Of a stretch of 7,032 nucleotides of DNA, positions 1-5,236 are shown one piece after another (within the stretch, counting starts at the first letter, position 1; every line of letters begins with the position of its first letter). Source of the stretch: JALYGK01 sp036259835 (lineage in GTDB: Bacteria; Actinomycetota; UBA4738). Below the pieces are notes generated by a model. The model was not told the origin of the DNA, ran no database searches, and saw only the letters and a program-made list of their open reading frames with translations. The stretch lies in contig DATABA010000058.1 of the NCBI GenBank assembly GCA_036259835.1, forward strand, positions 1 through 7,032. Direction: 5' to 3'. The translations under genes were made by a program, and so were the position numbers.

Positions 1-238
1 GGTGAAGGTCCACGGGAACGCCGCGGTGTATATCTCGTCCATGGAGCGGGGCCTCACGCTGGATCACAAGTTCGGCCACGGCATGGGCGGATACCTGTAC
101 GTGATCAGCGGCGTGCTCGGGCTCGACGGCGAGCGGCTGTCCACAGGGGATGGAGCGAAGATCTGGGACGAACCGGAGATCACACTCCGGGCAGACGACG
201 AAACGGAACTCATCTTGGTGGAGGCTCAGCTCCAGTAG
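1..238 (+). CDS. Pirin family protein, C-terminal part (5' truncated)
   Basis: The reading frame is open from the left edge and ends at the TAG at 236-238; only about 78 residues are visible. They match the second cupin domain of pirin/YhhW-type proteins: a His-containing strand (LDHKFGHG), then YLYVISGVLGLDGERLSTGDGAKI, then a final strand ending ELILVEAQLQ. The pattern of a strand, a short G-L-D-G turn, L-x-x-G-D-G-A and a terminal E-L-I-L-V-E is typical of this C-terminal cupin. Pirins are non-haem iron cupins; some relatives (YhhW) have quercetinase activity and others are transcription co-factors, so the substrate cannot be read from this half. The metal ligands lie in the missing N-terminal cupin. 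The GTG at base 2 is an internal Val codon. The next gene starts 24 bp downstream on the same strand, so the two may share a transcript. Confidence 0.8.
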   Translation, partial: VKVHGNAAVYISSMERGLTLDHKFGHGMGGYLYVISGVLGLDGERLSTGDGAKIWDEPEITLRADDETELILVEAQLQ

Positions 239-262
239 CCGCCCTCCGAGCGGACTCCCGTC

Positions 263-640
263 GTGCCGCTGCCACGCGCTCTGGCCCGGTTCAACCGGCT
301 TTTCACCAACAAGGTGTTGGGCCTGCTTGCCTACATCACTCCACCCTTCGCCCTCGTTGTACACAAGGGGAGGAAGTCGGGGAGCGAATATCGAACTCCC
401 GTGTGGGCGTTTCGAACGAGAGACGGCTTCGTCATCCCACTGACGTACGGCGCGTCGCGAACGGATTGGGTCAAGAACGTACTTGCCCATGGCGGAGCGA
501 AGCTCGTCATGCGAAGACGCCGTCTGGAGGTCGGCGGGCCGCGATTGATCCATGGCGCGGACGGACGTCGGGCGCTTCCGCTATTGATTCGTCCGGGGCT
601 TCGCCTTCTTGGCGTCGAAGACTACCTGGTTCTCCATTAG
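263..640 (+). CDS. Nitroreductase / deazaflavin (F420)-dependent oxidoreductase family protein
   Basis: This 125-residue protein has the features of the small split-barrel TIGR00026/DUF385 (F420H2-dependent Ddn-like) family. The N-terminal helix contains FNRLFTNKVLG (10-20). The signature VVHKGRKSGSEYRTPV (32-47) normally contacts the cofactor phosphate/oligoglutamate tail. A GFVIPLTYG strand (55-63) and the DWVKNVLAHGGA helix (68-79) follow, and the protein closes with RPGLRLLGVEDYLVL. Family members use reduced F420 or a flavin to reduce quinones, nitro compounds or unsaturated substrates; the substrate here is unknown. The length is usual for the short members. The start is GTG at 263 with no strong Shine-Dalgarno, but homology begins close to it and no better start is visible. 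The gene is only 24 bp after the pirin stop. Its TAG (638-640) overlaps the stop of the convergent DUF6766 gene. Confidence 0.87.
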   Translation: MPLPRALARFNRLFTNKVLGLLAYITPPFALVVHKGRKSGSEYRTPVWAFRTRDGFVIPLTYGASRTDWVKNVLAHGGAKLVMRRRRLEVGGPRLIHGADGRRALPLLIRPGLRLLGVEDYLVLH

Positions 641-1074
641 GACTTCGTTCCGAGCTTCTGCTCGATCCGCGTCAGCGCCGCCTCCATCCGGTCGTCGCTG
701 TCCTTCGACTCGGCGCTGCCCCTGTGGATGTACATGGCCGCAAGGACAACGAATGAGAACAGCTGAAGGAACTCGGATTGCCAGTTCTCGAACGTCGACC
801 TGGAGAAATCGGCAATGAAGTCGCCTATTTCCACAGGCTGGTTGTGTTCGCGCTGCTCGTCCACGAAGGTTTGCCACTGGGAGATGCCCTGGCCGAGCCA
901 GCTCGCGAAGAAGAGCACCATGAGGACGATGCTCAAACCGAAGTTCGCGAAGGTCCTGCGGAGCCCAGCGCTCTTCTTTTCGTTCTGAATGCTCCGAACC
1001 ATCGCGCCGACGAGAAAGATCACGCTTCCCGCCATGACCACGATCATGATGATCTGTCCGATAACTGCGCCCAC
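637..1074 (-). CDS. DUF6766 family membrane protein
   Basis: I place the start at GTG 1074 (145 residues) because the sequence just upstream reads AGGAAGGAGGATCG, a very strong Shine-Dalgarno ending 4 nt before the GTG. A longer frame back to TTG at 1110 would put this ribosome site inside the gene. Residues 5-25 form a hydrophobic segment followed by a basic loop (RSIQNEKK). Residues 44-61 form a second helix (FGLSIVLMVLFFASWLGQ). The family-like block WQTFVDEQREHNQPVEIGDFIADFSRSTFENWQSEFLQ (67-105) follows, then a third helix (103-116), the hallmark RGSAESK (118-124) and a charged amphipathic tail. This order, especially the FENWQSEFLQ stretch before the last helix and the GSAESK motif after it, matches DUF6766 as I remember it. 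The function is unknown. The gene converges on the oxidoreductase with a 4-bp overlap and diverges from the thioesterase across 73 bp. Confidence 0.8.
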   Translation of the reverse strand: MGAVIGQIIMIVVMAGSVIFLVGAMVRSIQNEKKSAGLRRTFANFGLSIVLMVLFFASWLGQGISQWQTFVDEQREHNQPVEIGDFIADFSRSTFENWQSEFLQLFSFVVLAAMYIHRGSAESKDSDDRMEAALTRIEQKLGTKS

Positions 1075-1077
1075 CGA

Positions 1078-1088
1078 TCCTCCTTCCT
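1078..1088 (-). promoter_or_regulatory. Strong Shine-Dalgarno for the DUF6766 gene
   Basis: On the minus strand the bases read AGGAAGGAGGA and end 3 nt before the GTG at 1074, with the AGGAGG core 4 nt from it. This purine tract decides the start and shortens the protein by 12 residues relative to the longest open frame. Confidence 0.75.
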
Positions 1089-1132
1089 GTGGGACGCTTA
1101 TTCGTCCCAACAGGATTCAAAGCGAGAAGTGA

Positions 1133-1140
1133 GGGAGGAA
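1133..1140 (+). promoter_or_regulatory. Shine-Dalgarno for the TTG start of the thioesterase
   Basis: GGGAGGAA lies 7 nt before the TTG at 1148. This near-ideal site and spacing supports the rare TTG start. The 73-bp gap to the divergent DUF6766 start (1075-1147) must hold promoters for both genes, but I could not pick convincing -10/-35 boxes. Confidence 0.65.
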
Positions 1141-1147
1141 CAAGCAT

Positions 1148-1570
1148 TTGGAGAAGGGCGGTTCACTCGTGGAGGTTGGGCGAGCGGTGTTGGCGCTTCA
1201 GCCCTTCAGTGTCCACCTGGGGACAGAGTTGCTCGCATTTGAGCCTGGCAAGGCGGAGCTTTCGATCGCCGTTCAGCCTCATCTGGAGCAGCAGAATGGC
1301 TTCGTTCATGGCGGCATCGTCAGCTACCTGGTGGACAACGCCCTGACGTTCGCCGGTGGGTCGGTTCTCGGGCCGAACGTGCTCACGCAGGAATTCAAGG
1401 TCAGCTACGTGCGGCCGGCGAAAGGAGATCGAGTCGTCGCCCGGGCGACCGTTGTCTACAGCTCGAAGCGGCAGGCGGTGTGCCGCTGCGACGTGTTCGC
1501 GGTGACCGGCGAGGACGAAGCGCTGTGTGCCACCGCGCTCGGCACCATTCTCGCCAGCGCTCCGTCCTAG
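1148..1570 (+). CDS. PaaI family hotdog-fold thioesterase
   Basis: This 140-residue protein has the single hotdog domain of PaaI/YbgC-like acyl-CoA thioesterases. After an N-terminal helix, residues 22-48 form the first strands. The signature NGFVHGGIVSYLVDNALTFAG (50-70) then gives the long central helix: H54-G55-G56 and D63 are the positions of the HGG...D motif, with Asp the likely catalytic acid. The following strands contain VLTQEFKVSYVRPAKGDRVVARATVVYSSKR (78-108), typical of the family. Such enzymes hydrolyse acyl- or aryl-CoA thioesters in the cytoplasm and usually act as homotetramers; the acyl specificity cannot be told. I choose the TTG at 1148 because GGGAGGAA (1133-1140) lies 7 nt upstream; a GTG at 1169 in the same frame has no better site. 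It diverges from DUF6766 and converges on the SHOCT gene with a 17-bp gap. Confidence 0.88.
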   Translation: MEKGGSLVEVGRAVLALQPFSVHLGTELLAFEPGKAELSIAVQPHLEQQNGFVHGGIVSYLVDNALTFAGGSVLGPNVLTQEFKVSYVRPAKGDRVVARATVVYSSKRQAVCRCDVFAVTGEDEALCATALGTILASAPS

Positions 1571-1587
1571 CCGGTCAGAACTCCGGG

Positions 1588-1902
1588 TCAGGCTTCCCTG
1601 GGTGAGCCTCCCTGCAGGTCGCTCGAGATCTGGAGGAATTCCTCGCGCGACATCTCGCCTCGGGCGTACCGAAGTCGCGCCTGTTCGAGAGCGGTGTCGG
1701 CCGGCCGCGCTGGCCAGGGCGGTTGGGAAAGCGAGGCGGGGGGATGTCGGTCACTCACCCGCAACACCGCCCAGACCACTAGCGCGGCCAGGCCGAGGAG
1801 AAGCAGCAATGGAACGACGGTGCCGAGCAAGCCGTGCCACCACGGGTCTTGCCACGGTGGTCCGATGAACGGACCATGCCGGCCGAGAAGCGATTCGATC
1901 AT
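1588..1902 (-). CDS. Small membrane protein with C-terminal SHOCT domain
   Basis: The start is ATG 1902 (104 residues), set by an AAAGGAGG tract ending 5 nt upstream; a longer frame to 1932 would swallow that site. Residues 1-23 are Pro/Trp/His-rich (HGPFIGPPWQDPWWHG). Residues 24-47 are one clear transmembrane helix (LLGTVVPLLLLLGLAALVVWAVLR). A Pro-rich linker follows, then a SHOCT motif at 69-96 (DTALEQARLRYARGEMSREEFLQISSDL) with the usual L-x-x-R-Y-A-R-G-E-(I/M)-x-R-E-E-F core. SHOCT is a short oligomerisation/tethering helix pair found at the ends of many bacterial membrane proteins; the function is unknown. The gene lies 96 bp downstream of the histidine kinase on the same strand and could be cotranscribed with it or have its own promoter. 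It ends in TGA (1590-1588). Confidence 0.82.
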   Translation of the reverse strand: MIESLLGRHGPFIGPPWQDPWWHGLLGTVVPLLLLLGLAALVVWAVLRVSDRHPPASLSQPPWPARPADTALEQARLRYARGEMSREEFLQISSDLQGGSPREA

Positions 1903-1907
1903 TGCGT

Positions 1908-1915
1908 CCTCCTTT
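1908..1915 (-). promoter_or_regulatory. Shine-Dalgarno for the SHOCT gene
   Basis: The minus strand reads AAAGGAGG followed by ACGCA and the ATG at 1902. The AGGAGG core and 5-nt spacing are canonical and fix the start. Just upstream is a small inverted repeat (TCCGG/CCGGA, 1922-1937, 6-nt loop) of unknown significance. Confidence 0.7.
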
Positions 1916-1998
1916 GCCGGACCGGAACTCACTCCGGCGACCCAACGATTGACGCCTTGAGTGAACCGTTCAGAGCTGAGAAGCCGATGAAAGGCGCC

Positions 1999-3468
1999 TC
2001 AGTTTTTGCTGTGAACCTCTGAAGCTCCCGGGCGAGTTGGATCGCCGTGGAGGGGAAGCGTCATCCGGAAGACCGCCCCTCTTTCGCTCGGCACCAGTTC
2101 GAGGGTTCCGCTGTGCGACCGAACGATTTCGGAAGCAATCGCGAGTCCGAGTCCTGCGCCGCCCTTGTCGCGTCCCCGTGAAGAGTCCGCCCGGAAGAAT
2201 CGTTCAAAGATTCGGTCGGCCATCTCGGACGGAACGCCCGGCCCTTCATCAGCGACCTCGACGATGGCTTCGCCGTCCGCCCGAAGCGAGACTTTGGCAG
2301 CCGAGCTCGGCGGAGTGTGGACCCTGACGTTGGCGAGAAGGTTGTCCAGAACCTGCTTCAGCCTGGCTTCGTCCCCTTCGACCAGGGCCGGTTCAGTTTG
2401 CAGATCGAGTGATCGCGCCGGGTCTGCGGCCCTGGCGTCATCCACGGCTCGCGCGACGACCGACGCCAGATCCACGCGGTCGCGAGCCAGCGGCTTCCCC
2501 TGATCGAGCCGGGCGAGGAGCAGCAAATCCTCGACCAAGAAACCCATTCGGCCTGCTTCGTCCTCGATGCGAGCCATTGCCTTCGCCAGATCCTCCGGCC
2601 GTTCGGAGGCGCCGCGCCGGAACAGCTCAGCCCATCCACGAATGGACGTGATAGGAGTACGAAGCTCGTGCGACGCGTCGGCGACGAACTGGCGAAGGCG
2701 CTCCTCGCTGGCTCTCTGCTTGCCGAACGCTTCCTCGATTCGGCCGAGCATCTTGTTGAGGGCCAGCCCGAGCCGTCCCACTTCGGTCTCTTCCTCGGCA
2801 GGCTCGACACGTCTCGATAGGTCGCCCGCAGCTATGGCGCCGGCGGTTGCGGCCATCCTGTCGAGCGGTTGGAGCCCGAGTCGAACGAGCCACCAAGCGA
2901 GGACACCGATGATGAAGAGCACCGTAGCGGTGGCGAGCACCTCGACGACGACCAGCCGGCGGAGCGTTCGCGTGGTCTCGGTCAGCGGGACGGCCACAAC
3001 AAGGGTTCCCGAGCCGTTCGCGAGCGGCACGGCGAGCGTGCGGAAGTCTCCTCGGCCGACGGAAGCGGGGAGGGTCAAGAACCCGAGGGTGGAGTCCGGT
3101 GACTCAAAGGATCCGGGAAGTATGGGCGGCAGCTCCGGTGCCGCAGGAAGGCGCGGTCCCTCCGAACCGAACCATCGCTGGATGACAAGTCGTCCGGAGG
3201 CGTTTACATACGCCCCATACGTTGCCAAGGGGGGAAAGACGCCCGGCGGTGGTCCGCGCCCGAACTCTGGTCCCCCGACCAGCTCTCGCTCGAGCTGTCG
3301 AGCCACCGGGATCACAGCGGAGCGGAGCTGCTGATCGACCCGGCGAATAAGGAACGATCTGAGGAACGCGTACGTCGCGACGTTCGCAATGAGAAGTCCG
3401 ACCGCGACGAGCGCCACGGCGGCGGCGAGGACTCTCCCTCGAAGTGAACGGGGGAGTCGGAGCCGCAC
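1999..3468 (-). CDS. Two-component sensor histidine kinase (HAMP-HisKA-HATPase)
   Basis: This is a membrane sensor kinase of 489 residues from GTG 3468. Residues 13-37 form the first transmembrane helix. Residues 38-172 form a Pro/Gly-rich extracytoplasmic domain with no motif I recognise. Residues 173-197 form the second helix, followed by a HAMP linker (about 194-246). The HisKA helix carries the H-box FVADASHELRTPITS with phospho-acceptor His267. The catalytic domain shows the N-box (QVLDNLLANVRVHTP, Asn376), the G1 box DEGPGVP (Asp407), the F-box FERFFRAD and the G2 box GGAGLGLAI (436-444). All catalytic residues are present. The GTG at 3468 is preferred over GTG 3507 because AAGGAG, formed by the last two codons of the regulator gene, lies 7 nt before it. 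The gene starts 4 nt after the regulator stop, which suggests translational coupling. The architecture resembles actinobacterial MprB/TcrY-like kinases; the stimulus is unknown. Confidence 0.95.
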   Translation of the reverse strand: MRLRLPRSLRGRVLAAAVALVAVGLLIANVATYAFLRSFLIRRVDQQLRSAVIPVARQLERELVGGPEFGRGPPPGVFPPLATYGAYVNASGRLVIQRWFGSEGPRLPAAPELPPILPGSFESPDSTLGFLTLPASVGRGDFRTLAVPLANGSGTLVVAVPLTETTRTLRRLVVVEVLATATVLFIIGVLAWWLVRLGLQPLDRMAATAGAIAAGDLSRRVEPAEEETEVGRLGLALNKMLGRIEEAFGKQRASEERLRQFVADASHELRTPITSIRGWAELFRRGASERPEDLAKAMARIEDEAGRMGFLVEDLLLLARLDQGKPLARDRVDLASVVARAVDDARAADPARSLDLQTEPALVEGDEARLKQVLDNLLANVRVHTPPSSAAKVSLRADGEAIVEVADEGPGVPSEMADRIFERFFRADSSRGRDKGGAGLGLAIASEIVRSHSGTLELVPSERGAVFRMTLPLHGDPTRPGASEVHSKN

Positions 3469-3472
3469 TCCA

Positions 3473-4189
3473 TCACTCCTTCGGGAGGCGGAGGGCGTAG
3501 CCGACACCCCGCACGGTGTGGATGAGGCGCGGCTCGGTGGCGTCGACTTTCCTGCGTAGGTAGCTGATGTAGGTCTCGACCACGTTGGCGTCGCCTCGGA
3601 AGTCGTAGTGCCACACGTGGTCCAGGATCTGGGACTTCGAAAGGACGCGGCGCGGGTTCAGCATCAGGAAGCGGAGGAGGTTGAACTCGGTGGCGGTGAG
3701 GTCGATGGTCCGCCCCCCGCGGCGTACTTCATGCGCGTCCTCGTCGAGCTCCAGGTCAGCGAACACGAGCCTCGACGGCGCATCGGCCTGGGGAGTACGA
3801 GTGCGACGAAGGATCGCTCGAACGCGCGCTACCAGCTCTTCCAGGCTGAACGGCTTCGTGACGTAGTCGTCGGCGCCCATGGTGAGCCCGCGAACCTTGT
3901 CCTCGGTGGCATCACGGGCGGTGAGGAAGAGGACGGGAATGGAATAACCGTTCGTGGTCAGTCGACGATGGATCTCGTAGCCGTCAAGGTCGGGGAGCAT
4001 GATGTCGAGAACCACGAGGTCCGGGTCGAACGAACGCACTGCCGTCAGCGCCTTCCGACCATTTTCGGCAACCCGTACGTCAAAACCTTCGTAACGGAGA
4101 ACGGTGGCCACCAGGTCGCGGATGTTCGCCTCGTCGTCCACGACCAGGACGCGAGCGGACGGTTCGCCGTCGCCTCGCTCGCTTGTCAT
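3473..4189 (-). CDS. OmpR/PhoB-family response regulator
   Basis: This is a 238-residue DNA-binding regulator and the cognate partner of the downstream kinase. The receiver domain (about 13-130) has the acidic pair Asp18-Asp19, phospho-acceptor Asp62 in LVVLDIMLPDLDGYE, Thr90 in LFLTARD and the invariant Lys112-Pro113 in DDYVTKPFSLEELVARVRA. The C-terminal winged helix (about 140-235) shows LVFADLELDEDAHEVRRGGR, LTATEFNLLRFLMLNPRRVLSKSQILDHVW, the recognition-helix region NVVETYISYLRRKVD and the wing IHTVRGVGYALR. Phosphorylated members dimerise head-to-tail on direct repeats about 11 bp apart, and such repeats lie upstream of this gene. The start is ATG 4189; only a GGAG one nt upstream resembles a ribosome site, so translation may be weak or leaderless. 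It ends KE-TGA, and those codons supply the kinase's Shine-Dalgarno. Confidence 0.96.
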   Translation of the reverse strand: MTSERGDGEPSARVLVVDDEANIRDLVATVLRYEGFDVRVAENGRKALTAVRSFDPDLVVLDIMLPDLDGYEIHRRLTTNGYSIPVLFLTARDATEDKVRGLTMGADDYVTKPFSLEELVARVRAILRRTRTPQADAPSRLVFADLELDEDAHEVRRGGRTIDLTATEFNLLRFLMLNPRRVLSKSQILDHVWHYDFRGDANVVETYISYLRRKVDATEPRLIHTVRGVGYALRLPKE

Positions 4190-4211
4190 GCTCCGAAGCG
4201 TCGCACAAGAC

Positions 4212-4240
4212 CCTGTGAAGAACCTGTGATTCGCCTGAAA
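4212..4240 (-). promoter_or_regulatory. Three 11-bp-phased direct repeats upstream of the response regulator (putative operator)
   Basis: Plus-strand CCTGTGA at 4212-4218, CCTGTGA at 4223-4229 and CCTGAAA at 4234-4240 are exactly 11 bp apart. In gene direction they read TTTCAGG, TCACAGG, TCACAGG, ending 22 nt before the regulator's ATG. An 11-bp direct-repeat period is the known binding geometry of OmpR/PhoB-type dimers, so an autoregulatory site is the natural reading. The closeness to the start codon would place the array over the promoter or transcription start. No clear -10 hexamer could be assigned. The first two units are identical; the third matches 5 of 7. Confidence 0.55.
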
Positions 4241-4587
4241 GAAGCTCTGGCGAAGGCTCTCTTGTGGAGGTCCGAGGGCCCAATCGAGCTCACGAGTTTG
4301 ATGCTTTTCCGTGGACCAAGAACAGCGATTTTCTCGAGCCGGAGTTGCGGCCGCTCAGCTACAACATCAAGAATTCCGGCACCGACTGGCCGAGATCCCG
4401 GGCGTCTGCGACACCCACGTCAAGTTGGTCCAATCCGACCTCACTGAGCAACGCGTCGAGATCTGCTAATCGTCTTCGAACCCATGCGACTCGGTCCGCC
4501 GACATCTCCTCGTGTAGTGGCGGGCCCCGGAGCAGCCTTGCCGGACGGGGCAGGATCGCCCGGCAGGAGGGTTCCCTCGCTGAGTCG
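4241..4587. other. Intergenic region between the SnoaL-like gene and the response-regulator promoter
   Basis: This stretch of about 350 bases has no confidently supported gene. It contains the doubtful 48-residue minus-strand ORF (4359-4505). It also has an imperfect inverted repeat TGCCGG/CCGGCA (4539-4544 and 4560-4565, 15-nt loop) just after the SnoaL-like stop, with no T-tract and so no proof of termination. The plus-strand frame crossing the region is Ser/Arg-rich and continues as a shadow of the SnoaL gene. I see no tRNA, repeat array or insertion-sequence end. Confidence 0.5.
4359..4505 (-). CDS. Possible small ORF, 48 residues, hypothetical
   Basis: On the minus strand an ATG at 4505 opens 48 codons ending in TAG (4361-4359). 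It starts MSADRVAWVRRRLADLDALL and continues with a leucine/acidic amphipathic stretch to PEFLML. It is low in Ser/Arg runs, unlike the other frames here, and looks like an amphipathic helical peptide. Against it, the GAGGAG purine tract touches the ATG with no spacer, third-position GC is only about 65 percent, and I recognise no family. The same frame is open further upstream towards the SnoaL gene. It may be a real small protein, a decayed gene remnant or chance. Confidence 0.22.
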   Translation of the reverse strand: MSADRVAWVRRRLADLDALLSEVGLDQLDVGVADARDLGQSVPEFLML

Positions 4588-4971
4588 CTATCCGAGGAAC
4601 GCGTCGACGGCTTCGCTCTCTTCCGTCATGAACCAGAACTCCGAAACCTTGCCGTCGCGGAAGTGGCACACAAATGCCTCATTGGTGTCCACGGTTTCGT
4701 TCCCTCGCTTGTAATGGGACTTCTGCAGCGTCACGCCATGCTCGTCATCGGCCAAGTAAGCATGCCCTTCGAACGAATACTCGGGAACCCGCTCGTTGAA
4801 ACGGCCGAATAGCTCCAAAAAGGCGTCCTTCCCTTTGTGGACGCCGGCGAACGAGCTCCTACCCGGGATGTGGACGACCACGTCGTCCGTGTAGTGGCTT
4901 GCAAACGCCTCAAAGTCTCCGCGTTGCTGTGCGGCATCAATATCGCGCAGCACTTGTTCGTTCGGATGCAT
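4588..4971 (-). CDS. SnoaL-like / nuclear transport factor 2-like protein
   Basis: This 127-residue protein has the cone-shaped alpha+beta-barrel pattern of SnoaL-like/NTF2-like proteins. The N-terminal helix NEQVLRDIDAAQQRGDFEAFASHYTDDVVVHIPG (4-37) has the usual W/F-x-x-Y/L-x-D-D-V-x-x-H opening. HKGKDAFLELFGRF (45-58) follows, then the strand EYSFEGHAYLADDEHGVTL, and the closing strands end HFRDGKVSEFWFMTEESEAVDAFLG, with the typical f-r-D-G-K-v/i-x-E x-W/F end. Members are polyketide cyclases, isomerases, ring-hydroxylase partners or proteins of unknown role, so no reaction can be assigned. The ATG at 4971 is supported by AAGGGGG 5 nt upstream. It diverges from the cyclase across about 265 bp and lies upstream of the two-component genes on the same strand, about 400 bp away. 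Confidence 0.85.
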   Translation of the reverse strand: MHPNEQVLRDIDAAQQRGDFEAFASHYTDDVVVHIPGRSSFAGVHKGKDAFLELFGRFNERVPEYSFEGHAYLADDEHGVTLQKSHYKRGNETVDTNEAFVCHFRDGKVSEFWFMTEESEAVDAFLG

Positions 4972-5111
4972 GCCAACCCCCTTACGTCTGACTTATGACC
5001 TCGGCTCTCAATTTAGGAGTGTCAGCGGTCAGAGAAGAACGGTCAATGGCTCGAGAGGAGTGCTTCTGATTGGCTAGCCTCCAGGCGCTTACGGTCCCGG
5101 TTTCTCAATGG

Positions 5112-5187
5112 TAAGGCACACGGCCTTATCCCAAAGGTCGTCGTCGCCTTCGTCGAGGCGCCGTCATTTCAGGGGTGACCTCCACCC
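5112..5187 (+). other. Leader region with three consecutive small inverted repeats upstream of the cyclase
   Basis: Three potential hairpins follow each other: TAAGGC/GCCTTA (5112-5117 and 5123-5128, 5-nt loop), CGCCT/AGGCG (5145-5149 and 5156-5160, 6-nt loop) and GGGTG/CACCC (5173-5177 and 5183-5187, 5-nt loop). They lie 50-125 nt before the cyclase start. If transcription begins upstream of 5112 they would sit in the 5' untranslated leader; the first could instead be a DNA operator. Stems of 5-6 bp are common by chance in GC-rich DNA. Confidence 0.25.
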
Positions 5188-5236
5188 ATTGGTCGTACAT
5201 TCCCCGCCCGTCCGCCGTTCCTGCACCCTGAGTACC

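Noticed and set aside
2567..3334. 255-codon plus-strand frame inside the histidine kinase gene
   Set aside because: It is antisense to a kinase with all catalytic boxes intact and encodes Ser/Arg/Pro-rich sequence typical of a shadow frame.
4539..4565. Inverted repeat TGCCGG/CCGGCA as a terminator of the SnoaL-like gene
   Set aside because: The loop is 15 nt and no T-tract follows on either strand; the repeat is short enough to be chance in GC-rich DNA.
4264..4812. 182-codon plus-strand frame
   Set aside because: Its first part is Ser/Arg-rich with no domain and its second half is antisense to the SnoaL-like gene, so it is a shadow frame.
5097..5140. tRNA-like stretch (CTCAATGGTAAGGC resembling a D-loop, then a GGCCTT/AAGGTC stem)
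   Set aside because: The stem and loop sizes do not fit a tRNA anticodon arm, there is no T-arm GGTTCRANYCC sequence and no acceptor stem pairing.
5108..5236. N-terminal extension of the cyclase
   Set aside because: The translated 43 residues are Ser/Arg/Pro-rich with no fold, overlap inverted repeats and precede two in-frame ATGs at the point where recognisable sequence begins.
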